This document shows positions 1 to 4,811 of a DNA stretch of 7,800 bases, in pieces. Under the pieces are notes generated by a model. The model made no database searches. It was given only the letters and a program-made list of their open reading frames with translations, and was not told where the DNA came from. The position numbers were made by a program, and so were the translations under genes. Numbering within the stretch: the first letter of the stretch is position 1; the number at the start of each line of letters is the position of its first letter. Source of the DNA: JAKSPM01 sp964450645 (GTDB taxonomy: Bacteria; Bacillota; Clostridia; Oscillospirales; Oscillospiraceae). The stretch lies in the NCBI GenBank assembly GCA_964450645.1, contig CAYVEB010000047.1, positions 1 to 7,800 of the forward strand. The letters are read 5' to 3'.

Positions 1-416
1 TGACCGCCGTAGCTGGAAATCTGAATGATGCGTCCGCCGCCCTGTTTACGCATATAGGGAATGGCGGATTTAATCAGCTGGATAGAACCGGTCAGGTTCG
101 TAGCGATGATGTGGTCAATTTGTTCGTCGGACAGTTCTTCCGCGCAGCCAAATAAGCCGTATCCAGCATTAGAAATTACCACATCCACTCTGCCGTGCTT
201 CTGAAAGGCATCCGCTACCGTTTTCTGTACGGCGGGAACATCCGTCACATCAAGAAGCTGACAGTCAAAGTTTTCCGGGTACTCGTCAATCAACTTTTGA
301 ACCTTATCCTTGTTCCGGACTGTGCCGACAACGGCTTCTCCTTTTTCCAAAAGCTGTTTTGTCATTTCATAGCCGAAGCCGCTGGACACTCCGGTGATAA
401 GCCATGTTTTGCCCAT
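1..416 (-). CDS. Short-chain dehydrogenase/reductase (SDR), partial: C-terminus beyond the window
   Basis: NAD(P)-dependent oxidoreductase of the classical SDR superfamily, cytosolic. The gene starts at an ATG at 416 and runs off the left edge, so 138 codons plus two bases are visible. Residues 8-15 (TGVSSGFG) are the TGxxxGxG cofactor loop, D56 lies in LLDVTD, N83-A84-G85 is the NAG motif, N107 is the structural/catalytic Asn, and S135 (ISSYGG) fits the catalytic Ser. The YxxxK pair lies outside the window. Arg34 right after the second beta strand (GTVR) favours NADP(H) over NAD(H), an inference from family rules. An AGGAGG at 428-433, or the overlapping repeats to 424, supports the start. 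It lies 27 nt downstream of the CMD-family gene and is very probably co-transcribed with it and the aldo/keto reductase. The substrate cannot be read from this part; single-domain reductases of aldehydes, ketones or quinones are the likely class. Confidence 0.92.
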   Translation of the reverse strand, partial: MGKTWLITGVSSGFGYEMTKQLLEKGEAVVGTVRNKDKVQKLIDEYPENFDCQLLDVTDVPAVQKTVADAFQKHGRVDVVISNAGYGLFGCAEELSDEQIDHIIATNLTGSIQLIKSAIPYMRKQGGGRIIQISSYGG

Positions 417-443
417 ATTGATTTCCTCCTCCTATGTTTTGAT

Positions 444-1199
444 TTATTGTTTCGCGGCGTCATTTACGCACCGCAGGGCGTTCAGACTTCTCGGATAGCC
501 GATATAAGGCAGGCATTGGGAAATAACCTTGATTAAAAATGCCTTATCATTCCCGATCCTCATATTTGCCGCCGCGTGGGAGGTAAGCTGCGGCTCGCAG
601 CCGCCCTGCGCGGCAAGGAAACAAAAGGTGATCATCTCGCGCTGCCGCAAGTCAAGACCTGTACGGGTGTAATAGTCCCCAAAGCAGTTGTCCGCCAGCC
701 AGGTGTTGATGTGGCGGCTCTCCTCCGGTCCGGACTGCCAGAAGTCACGCATCCCCTCGCCGAAGATGTCCACCTGCGCCTGTGTCCCGGCCTCACGCCG
801 GTTTTCCGCAGTTGTGGTCGCCTGACCGGGGAGCGGAAGGGCAACGCCCTTTTCCTCCAGTACCTCATTGGTGATTTTCAAAAACGGGAAAACCCGTCCG
901 ATGCCAAGATACGCCACAGCCTGATAAACGATTTCTTTTGTTTCCACCGGCGTCACGCCGAAATTCAGCGCGGCGGGGAGCATGGCGCGAAACTCGTCAA
1001 TGCCCTGACAGCCCAACAGAGTGGCAAGGATTGCCATGAAACGGGTTTTGCTGTCTAGATCATCGTGATTTACCACTTCATCGAAGGCAAAGTTGTCAAA
1101 CCGCTCAATGAACTCTGGGTCGGTGCGCTGAAAATCTGACTTGTATCCGGGGAACATCTTTTCGTGGTATTCTTTTGCGAAATTTGAAAGACTCATCAT
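444..1199 (-). CDS. Carboxymuconolactone decarboxylase (CMD/AhpD-like) family protein, two CMD domains
   Basis: A 251-residue protein with two copies of the CMD/AhpD-like helical fold, about residues 35-115 and 165-248. The second copy shows the family signature around GGCEPQLTSHAAANMRIG, with C201 and H208; the first has LGCQGIDEF followed by FGVTPVETKEIVYQ. The CxxC pair of true AhpD peroxidase partners is not present, so AhpD-type disulfide chemistry is not supported; C193, C201 and H208 are the candidate reactive residues. Family members act on lactones or as small-molecule redox enzymes, often beside aldo/keto reductases and SDRs; the reaction here is unknown. Start: an ATG at 1214 overlaps the stop of the upstream gene as ATGA, but the AGGAGG at 1206-1211 lies inside that longer frame and sits 6 nt before the ATG at 1199, so 1199 is chosen (1196 is also possible). 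Middle gene of the three-gene reductase operon. Confidence 0.9.
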   Translation of the reverse strand: MMSLSNFAKEYHEKMFPGYKSDFQRTDPEFIERFDNFAFDEVVNHDDLDSKTRFMAILATLLGCQGIDEFRAMLPAALNFGVTPVETKEIVYQAVAYLGIGRVFPFLKITNEVLEEKGVALPLPGQATTTAENRREAGTQAQVDIFGEGMRDFWQSGPEESRHINTWLADNCFGDYYTRTGLDLRQREMITFCFLAAQGGCEPQLTSHAAANMRIGNDKAFLIKVISQCLPYIGYPRSLNALRCVNDAAKQ

Positions 1200-1205
1200 A
1201 CTTTT

Positions 1206-1211
1206 CCTCCT
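1206..1211 (-). promoter_or_regulatory. Ribosome binding site that decides the CMD gene start
   Basis: A perfect AGGAGG on the minus strand overlaps the last codon and stop region of the aldo/keto reductase gene and lies 6 nt before the ATG at 1199. It argues against the upstream ATG at 1214, which would place this site inside the coding sequence. The arrangement suggests translational coupling of the two genes. Confidence 0.75.
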
Positions 1212-2197
1212 CATCTGCCTGTCATTTTTTCCATATCGGGAGCGTAGCGTCCGCCGTAGACGGGCGTATCGTCTGAAATTTTGGTGAGCTTCGCCATATC
1301 TTCCTCAGAGAGGTCCACATATGCCGCACTCATGTTCTCCTGCAAACGGCAGACATTTTTCGTCCCGGGAATCGGTACAATCCACGGTTTGCGATGCAGA
1401 AGCCATGCAAGCGCAACCTGCGCTGGGGAGAGCATTTTTTCTTCCGCAAAGGCTTTCACCGCTTCGGCAAGTGCCTGATTCTTTGCAAGGTTTTCCGGGT
1501 CGTTAAACCGGGGAATGGTATGCCGGATGTCGTGATCCGCAAAAGTGGCATCGCCTGTAACTTTACCGGTCAGGAATCCCTTTCCAAGCGGGCTGAACGG
1601 CACAAGACCGATTCCCAGTTCTTCCAGAAGCGGAATGATCTCGTTTTCCAGATTGCGGTACCACAGGGAATATTCGCTTTGCAGCGCCGTCACCGGGAAT
1701 ACCGCATGGGCGCGGCGGATAGTGTCCGCCCCGGCTTCAGAAAGCCCCCAGTGAAGGATTTTTCCCTCTTGATGCAGTTCCTGCATGGTTCTAGCAACTT
1801 CCTCGATGGGGACATTCGGGTCTACTCGGTGCTGGTAGTAGAGGTCGATATGGTCCGTGCGGAGCCGTTTCAGAGAACCTTCCACCGCTCTGCGTATGGT
1901 ACGCGGACGGCTGTCCAGTCCCCACGATTTTCCGTCGTGAATGTCCCAGCCAAATTTGGTGGCGATCTTCACTTGATTCCGTACCGGCTCCAGCGCCTCG
2001 CCGACAAGTTCCTCGTTTCGGTAAATGCCGTACACTTCGGAGGTGTCGTAGAAGGTCTGCCCCATCTCCGCCGCCCGACGCAGAAAAGCGATGCCTTCCG
2101 ATTTCTCCGGGAAGGGAGGGTAGCTCTGGGAAAGACCCATACAGCCAAGCCCTATTGCGGAAACTTCCAACCCGTTTCCCAAAATTCTTTTCTTCAT
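1211..2197 (-). CDS. Aldo/keto reductase
   Basis: A 328-residue cytosolic (beta/alpha)8-barrel oxidoreductase that reduces aldehydes or ketones with NADPH. The four catalytic residues are all visible: D51 and Y56 in FYDTSEVYG, K81 in KIATKFGW, and H123 in LYYQHRVDP. The C-terminal cofactor motif IPGTKNVCRLQEN is the usual NADPH-binding signature. The length is normal for the bacterial class that includes YajO/IolS-like enzymes. An ATG at 2230 would add 11 residues (MGLDLARKESA), but the AGGAG at 2204-2208 is 6 nt before the ATG at 2197, where homology to the family begins (MKKRILGNG). It is the first gene of the operon with the CMD protein and the SDR, and its stop overlaps the frame of the next gene. 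A 262-base gap with a promoter and dyads separates it from the LysR-type regulator upstream, the likely controller. The substrate is not predictable. Confidence 0.95.
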   Translation of the reverse strand: MKKRILGNGLEVSAIGLGCMGLSQSYPPFPEKSEGIAFLRRAAEMGQTFYDTSEVYGIYRNEELVGEALEPVRNQVKIATKFGWDIHDGKSWGLDSRPRTIRRAVEGSLKRLRTDHIDLYYQHRVDPNVPIEEVARTMQELHQEGKILHWGLSEAGADTIRRAHAVFPVTALQSEYSLWYRNLENEIIPLLEELGIGLVPFSPLGKGFLTGKVTGDATFADHDIRHTIPRFNDPENLAKNQALAEAVKAFAEEKMLSPAQVALAWLLHRKPWIVPIPGTKNVCRLQENMSAAYVDLSEEDMAKLTKISDDTPVYGGRYAPDMEKMTGR

Positions 2198-2203
2198 AGC
2201 CGA

Positions 2204-2208
2204 CTCCT
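2204..2208 (-). promoter_or_regulatory. Ribosome binding site that decides the aldo/keto reductase start
   Basis: AGGAG (within AAAGGAGT) lies 6 nt before the ATG at 2197 on the minus strand, and inside the extra 11 codons that would follow the ATG at 2230. This favours the shorter protein. Confidence 0.75.
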
Positions 2209-2304
2209 TTCTCGCCAGGTCGAGGCCCATGCCTTGGAAATTCTCCAGCTTTCGCTTATTTTTATCATTTTGCAGTCAAGCTGTAAACGCCATGTGTGTC
2301 GGCC

Positions 2305-2327
2305 ACCATCGAGGTATCCTCGATGGT
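2305..2327 (-). repeat. Perfect 10-bp inverted repeat with a 3-nt loop in the aldo/keto reductase leader
   Basis: Arms ACCATCGAGG (2305-2314) and CCTCGATGGT (2318-2327) are perfectly complementary, separated by TAT. Neither strand carries a T-run next to it, so it does not look like an intrinsic terminator. If the promoter at 2343-2370 is right, the element covers roughly +9 to +31 of the transcript. It could be an operator at the start site, or a hairpin that protects the 5' end of the long (about 139-nt) untranslated leader. Which one is inference; the symmetry is seen directly. Confidence 0.7.
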
Positions 2328-2342
2328 TCCTGTTCACTTTAT

Positions 2343-2370
2343 ATTGTACGAATCAAAGCAGAAAAAACAA
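2343..2370 (-). promoter_or_regulatory. Predicted sigma-A-type promoter of the reductase operon
   Basis: On the minus strand TTGTTT (2365-2370) and TACAAT (2343-2348) are separated by 16 bp, which predicts a start near 2336. It is the best promoter-like match in the gap between the LysR gene and the aldo/keto reductase. The dyad at 2391-2408 is centred about 64 bp upstream of the predicted start, close to the usual -65 position of LysR-type activator sites. Confidence 0.5.
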
Positions 2371-2390
2371 TCTGCATTTCAATAAATATC

Positions 2391-2408
2391 TATAAGAAAA
2401 TGCTTATA
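2391..2408. promoter_or_regulatory. 18-bp dyad TATAAG-N6-CTTATA, candidate regulator site for the reductase operon
   Basis: Perfect 6-bp arms TATAAG and CTTATA flank a 6-bp spacer. It lies directly upstream of the predicted promoter of the aldo/keto reductase operon, centred near -64. This placement fits the recognition site of a LysR-type regulator, although the classic T-N11-A spacing is not met exactly. Its architecture matches the dyad at 3561-3578 in front of the HTH gene (TATACG-N6-CGTATA), so one protein might bind both. Confidence 0.45.
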
Positions 2409-2410
2409 CG

Positions 2411-2436
2411 AAAAAAGAAGCCCGCATCTTGCGCAC
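2411..2436 (-). terminator. Probable intrinsic terminator of the LysR-type gene
   Basis: On the minus strand a GC-rich hairpin (arms 2430-2436 and 2420-2426, seven positions with one G-G mismatch and one G-U pair, 3-nt loop) is followed by TTC and six T residues. It lies 24 nt after the stop codon of the LysR gene. If it works, the reductase operon needs its own promoter, which fits the match at 2343-2370. Confidence 0.45.
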
Positions 2437-2459
2437 TCCTTCATTATTCCATATTCCGC

Positions 2460-3338
2460 TTAAAACTGTGCTTTCAGAATATCCGCGAATTCCTCGATAT
2501 AATACCCGCCATTGTCCGCTTTCCAGAATGCGCAGTAACTGCGGCGGATGGGTTTTCCGTTCCGGCAGAGGGGGAGGCTGGCGATGGCTTCGGCAAACTG
2601 TGAGGGAGGCGTGCCGCCCTCGATGGGCAGATATCCCTTACCGCTGACCACCATGAGCCGCGCCTCATCCAGATTTTCGGCAAATAAAAATTCTCCTTCA
2701 ATCCCAAAGATCTCATGGTAATGCGACTGTTCGTTTTCCTGCTGTTCCTTTGACGCAACCAAAATGCATGGCGTATGCCGCAGGTCGCCCACATTGACGC
2801 GGTCCAGGTTCGCAATCGGATTTCTGGCGGAGATCTCAATATGACAGCCAATAACCGTCAAAACGGAGTTTACATACTCATCAGAAAAAGCCCGGCGCTG
2901 GTCGTTGAGTACCAAATCGACCTGTTCCGTGCGCAGCAATTCATACAGATCTTCGTGGTTCCCGCTCTGAATATTTACGGGGACGTCGGGGTACTTTGCA
3001 GCGAATTCCGCCACAGCCCGCTGAAACTCCGCGCCTCCATAGCCCTTGAGGTAGCCGATTCGCAGAGTAAAATCATCGCCGCCGGCTATCTGTTTTGTCT
3101 CGCGGCACAGCCGGTCAAAGTCCGCCATAAGCAGCAGGCTTTTCTCATAAAAGTGTTTTCCCGCGGGCGTCAGAGAGAAACTGCGGTTTTCACGCTTCAA
3201 GAGCGTAACGCCAAGTTCCCGTTCCAATGCCTGTACCTGCTGGGAGATTGCGGACTGTGATATGTAACATTCTTCTGCTGCCTTGCTAAAGCTGCCCAAA
3301 CGGACAACAGTTTGAAAGTATTTAATCTGTTTCAGCAT
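2460..3338 (-). CDS. LysR-family transcriptional regulator
   Basis: A 292-residue LysR-type transcriptional regulator of normal family length, acting as a DNA-binding tetramer in the cytosol. Residues 1-60 are the winged helix-turn-helix: FSKAAEECYISQSAISQQVQ includes the recognition helix, followed by LERELGVTLLKRENRSFSLTPAG, the usual dimer-helix start and wing. From about residue 92 (FTLRIGYLKGYGG) comes the two-lobed, ligand-binding effector domain typical of the family. The start at 3338 is supported by AAGGAG at 3348-3353, 9 nt upstream, located inside the end of the preceding HTH gene; the two genes overlap by 17 nt, so they are co-transcribed and probably translationally coupled. It reads in the same direction as the aldo/keto reductase operon that follows, rather than divergently as is common for this family. 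It probably controls that operon and possibly itself. The inducer is unknown. Confidence 0.95.
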   Translation of the reverse strand: MLKQIKYFQTVVRLGSFSKAAEECYISQSAISQQVQALERELGVTLLKRENRSFSLTPAGKHFYEKSLLLMADFDRLCRETKQIAGGDDFTLRIGYLKGYGGAEFQRAVAEFAAKYPDVPVNIQSGNHEDLYELLRTEQVDLVLNDQRRAFSDEYVNSVLTVIGCHIEISARNPIANLDRVNVGDLRHTPCILVASKEQQENEQSHYHEIFGIEGEFLFAENLDEARLMVVSGKGYLPIEGGTPPSQFAEAIASLPLCRNGKPIRRSYCAFWKADNGGYYIEEFADILKAQF

Positions 3339-3525
3339 GAGTACCTGCTCCTTGTAATTCTTTTAGGCGCAGATCCCCCGGCTTTTCAGCCGCTTTTGGT
3401 ATAAGCCAGGCATGACCGATCCGCACCGCGCCGGGTATCCGATCTTCGCCGCACAGCTTCTGTATCCGACGTTCTGAAATTCCCCATCGGATAGAGGTTT
3501 CTTTGATTGACTTATCATCAAACAT
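3322..3525 (-). CDS. Small HTH DNA-binding protein (excisionase/MerR-like, HTH_17 type)
   Basis: A 67-residue protein. Residues 7-25 (SIKETSIRWGISERRIQKL) form a helix-turn-helix of the MerR/excisionase-like type, followed by a short wing, residues 29-46, with RIPGAVRIGHAWLIPK. Such proteins occur widely in Firmicutes, in mobile elements and as small repressors; their targets are mostly unknown. The ATG at 3525 is preferred; a TTG two codons upstream (3531) is possible. The ribosome binding site is weak (AAAGAAG). The last 17 nt overlap the start of the LysR gene, which ties their expression together. A near-consensus promoter lies immediately upstream, and a dyad within it suggests autorepression, either by this protein or by the LysR regulator. 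The acidic tail after residue 50 looks unlike the usual family and may have arisen from the overlap. Confidence 0.8.
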   Translation of the reverse strand: MFDDKSIKETSIRWGISERRIQKLCGEDRIPGAVRIGHAWLIPKAAEKPGDLRLKELQGAGTHAETD

Positions 3526-3556
3526 AAACAATCTTCTTTTGTGTCTATTTACCTAT

Positions 3557-3585
3557 ATTATATACGCTAAAACGTATAAAAACAA
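3557..3585 (-). promoter_or_regulatory. Predicted sigma-A-type promoter of the HTH-LysR pair
   Basis: On the minus strand TTGTTT (3580-3585), 17 bp and a perfect TATAAT (3557-3562). This is among the best promoter matches in the window. It drives the HTH gene starting at 3525 and, through the gene overlap, the LysR gene. Predicted start near 3550, giving a short leader of about 25 nt. Confidence 0.7.
3561..3578. promoter_or_regulatory. 18-bp dyad TATACG-N6-CGTATA inside the HTH-LysR promoter, candidate operator
   Basis: Perfect 6-bp arms with a 6-bp spacer, filling the space between the -35 and -10 hexamers. A protein bound here would block RNA polymerase, so this is a natural autorepression site. 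It shares arm length and spacing with the dyad at 2391-2408. Confidence 0.5.
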
Positions 3586-3639
3586 GACAAATTTATGAAT
3601 AGAAAATTACATATGTGCAACCGTGTGAAGGTTAAGGTA

Positions 3640-4473
3640 TCATTTTATCTTGAATATGTACCAGCCGCGTTTGCAGCTGGCTTTTTCATAGGCGGGCGTG
3701 CCATAGCCGAGGATTTCGTAGTATCCCACGTCGTAGTAGTTTTCCCGGTAGCTATTACCGAAGTCGCCTTTCACCGTGCAGATAGTGCCGCCTTCCACTT
3801 TTTCCGCGATACCCACATGGTTGCTTTGTCCGTCCTGCGGGCCGGAGGAACCTTTGTTGTCCCAATCGTAGAAGATGATGCCGCCGTGGCGCGGCTCGAA
3901 GTTTCCGTCCTGCCAGAGTCCGCGATCCCTAAACCACTGGACACCACCCGCGCAGCCGGCAAACTTGGGGATCACGCCGGCGCCGATATCCCCGCACTGC
4001 GCCCCGCACCACGAAACAAAGCAGGCGCACCATTCCACGCGGGAACTGAAGGCATACCATGACCAATACGGTTCTCCACCCACATTGCCAATCTGAGAGA
4101 GGGCCACCGCCACGATCGCACCGTCGCCGGTCTGCTGTGCCGTCCGCTTCTCCGCCTGCTTTTTCAGTGGGTCAGTGGTGCGTTTCCGCTTGAAATGCTC
4201 TTTGGCCTTGGAGATATTGTCCTTGGTGGCATCAAAGCCGCGGCGCCCCTGTTTGTCAAACTGATAGGTTGTTTCCCGCACGGCGGTTTCTGTATCGCCC
4301 GAAAGACGGTCTGCCGCATACTCGTCCGGGGAACTTTCCGCAGAATAGACGCCATGCTCCGTCTTTTCTTTTGTGCGGATATAGGCGTCCTTCATGCGCT
4401 GGGCGGCGATGACCGATTTGTCAAGCGTCTTAACCGTTCCTTTTACCACATCCCGCGTCTTGATCTCAGGCAT
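3640..4473 (-). CDS. CHAP-domain protein of conjugative-element (CD1108-like) type, apparently internally deleted
   Basis: A 277-residue protein. Residues 1-112 are charged and helical (IKTRDVVKGTVKTLDKS ... DKQGRRGFDATKDNIS), as in the N-terminus of the CD1108-type protein of Tn1549/CTn-like integrative conjugative elements. Residues 117-262 are a CHAP amidase/endopeptidase domain: the nucleophile C149 in EWCACFVSW and H219 in SNHVGIAEKV are present, but the Glu-x-Asn expected further on appears as K235-G236-D237, so activity is doubtful. In full-length relatives, as I recall them, a long middle part with low-complexity helices and a membrane segment separates these blocks; here they meet near residues 113-117 with the frame intact. 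No signal peptide or membrane segment is left. The family normally helps open the cell wall for the conjugation channel. GGAGGT at 4482-4487 supports the start. No other ICE gene is seen, so it is probably a relic. A phage endolysin is less likely. Confidence 0.85.
   Translation of the reverse strand: MPEIKTRDVVKGTVKTLDKSVIAAQRMKDAYIRTKEKTEHGVYSAESSPDEYAADRLSGDTETAVRETTYQFDKQGRRGFDATKDNISKAKEHFKRKRTTDPLKKQAEKRTAQQTGDGAIVAVALSQIGNVGGEPYWSWYAFSSRVEWCACFVSWCGAQCGDIGAGVIPKFAGCAGGVQWFRDRGLWQDGNFEPRHGGIIFYDWDNKGSSGPQDGQSNHVGIAEKVEGGTICTVKGDFGNSYRENYYDVGYYEILGYGTPAYEKASCKRGWYIFKIK
3661..3686 (+). terminator. Terminator-like hairpin on the plus strand inside the 3' end of the CHAP gene
   Basis: CCAGC and GCTGG (3661-3665, 3676-3680) enclose a further GC/GC pair and a short loop, followed by C and five T residues on the plus strand. 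The shape is that of an intrinsic terminator, yet no plus-strand gene lies upstream. It may terminate an antisense transcript, or may be a leftover from a sequence joined here; it covers codons for the last residues of the CHAP protein, past the end of the CHAP homology. Confidence 0.35.
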
Positions 4474-4630
4474 TGCCGTCCACCTCCGGGGAGGACGGTT
4501 CGATTTTCTTGACTATTCTGACTACGCTCTGTCTTGGTACTTTTCCATCGTATTCTACGAAAAAAGGAATAGCGTGACGCACACGGCAAAGCGACCGTTG
4601 CAAAATCCGCCTTTGTGTGCTATAATTGTT
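4466..4630 (-). pseudogene. Open frame without start, possible 3' remnant of the gene once upstream of the CHAP gene
   Basis: A 54-codon open frame, with no ATG, ends in a TGA that overlaps the CHAP gene start by 8 nt (ATG at 4473-4471, TGA at 4468-4466). Its end reads VPRQSVVRIVKKIEPSSPEV DGNA (written in two parts), basic and unlike random shadow frames in this window. The tight overlap is what conjugative-element operons show. I do not recognise the family. It could be the C-terminal tail of an ICE gene whose front part was lost, or a chance frame; the plus-strand promoter at 4598-4626 lies inside it. Confidence 0.3.
4598..4626 (+). promoter_or_regulatory. Predicted sigma-A-type promoter P1 of the yfhO-like gene
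   Basis: TTGCAA (4598-4603), 17 bp, and a perfect TATAAT (4621-4626). It predicts a start near 4633 and a leader of about 180 nt before the ATG at 4812. It lies inside the putative ICE remnant frame on the other strand, so it may be a promoter brought by the element. Confidence 0.65.
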
Positions 4631-4703
4631 TTACCCTTTTTCTGCCAATTGGGCCAGTTTCTTCGGCTATAAAAGAAAGCTGCGACGTTTTTTGCTTTCA
4701 GGA

Positions 4704-4732
4704 TTGCCAAATACTCCCATGTGTGGCATAAT
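4704..4732 (+). promoter_or_regulatory. Predicted sigma-A-type promoter P2 of the yfhO-like gene
   Basis: TTGCCA (4704-4709), 17 bp, CATAAT (4727-4732). It predicts a start near 4739, about 73 nt before the ATG at 4812. Together with P1 it makes a tandem promoter. Confidence 0.5.
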
Positions 4733-4751
4733 AAGGGTAGATTCAGACTTA

Positions 4752-4792
4752 AAAGCCGGGGAACGGGCAAGGCGCTCCCCCAGGTTGGCTTT
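4752..4792 (+). promoter_or_regulatory. Leader hairpin directly before the yfhO-like ribosome binding site
   Basis: AAAGCC (4752-4757) pairs with GGCTTT (4787-4792) and the adjoining GGGGA (4758-4762) with TCCCC (4776-4780), leaving a 6-nt bulge on the 3' side and a 13-nt loop. It ends 9 nt before the AAGGTG ribosome binding site (4801-4806). It would be present in transcripts from both P1 and P2 and could influence translation. I find no match to a riboswitch class I know. Confidence 0.4.
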
Positions 4793-4811
4793 GCAAATAA
4801 AAGGTGTCGAT

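Noticed and set aside
1394..2395. 333-codon frame on the plus strand opposite the aldo/keto reductase
   Set aside because: It mirrors a gene with all catalytic residues intact, has no ribosome binding site and no recognisable domain.
3640..4473. Phage endolysin
   Set aside because: No holin or other phage gene is present, and the N-terminal half fits conjugative-element proteins instead.
4660..4693. Possible attenuator (short hairpin followed by six T residues) in the P1 leader
   Set aside because: The stem has only about 5 pairs with one wobble, and the T-run is separated from it by several bases.
4626..4811. 62-residue N-terminal extension of the yfhO-like protein from a TTG
   Set aside because: The TTG overlaps the -10 of promoter P1, lacks a ribosome binding site, and the extension contains promoter P2 and the leader hairpin.
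4740..4811. Riboswitch in the yfhO-like leader
   Set aside because: No conserved core of a class I know could be recognised; only a local hairpin is supported.
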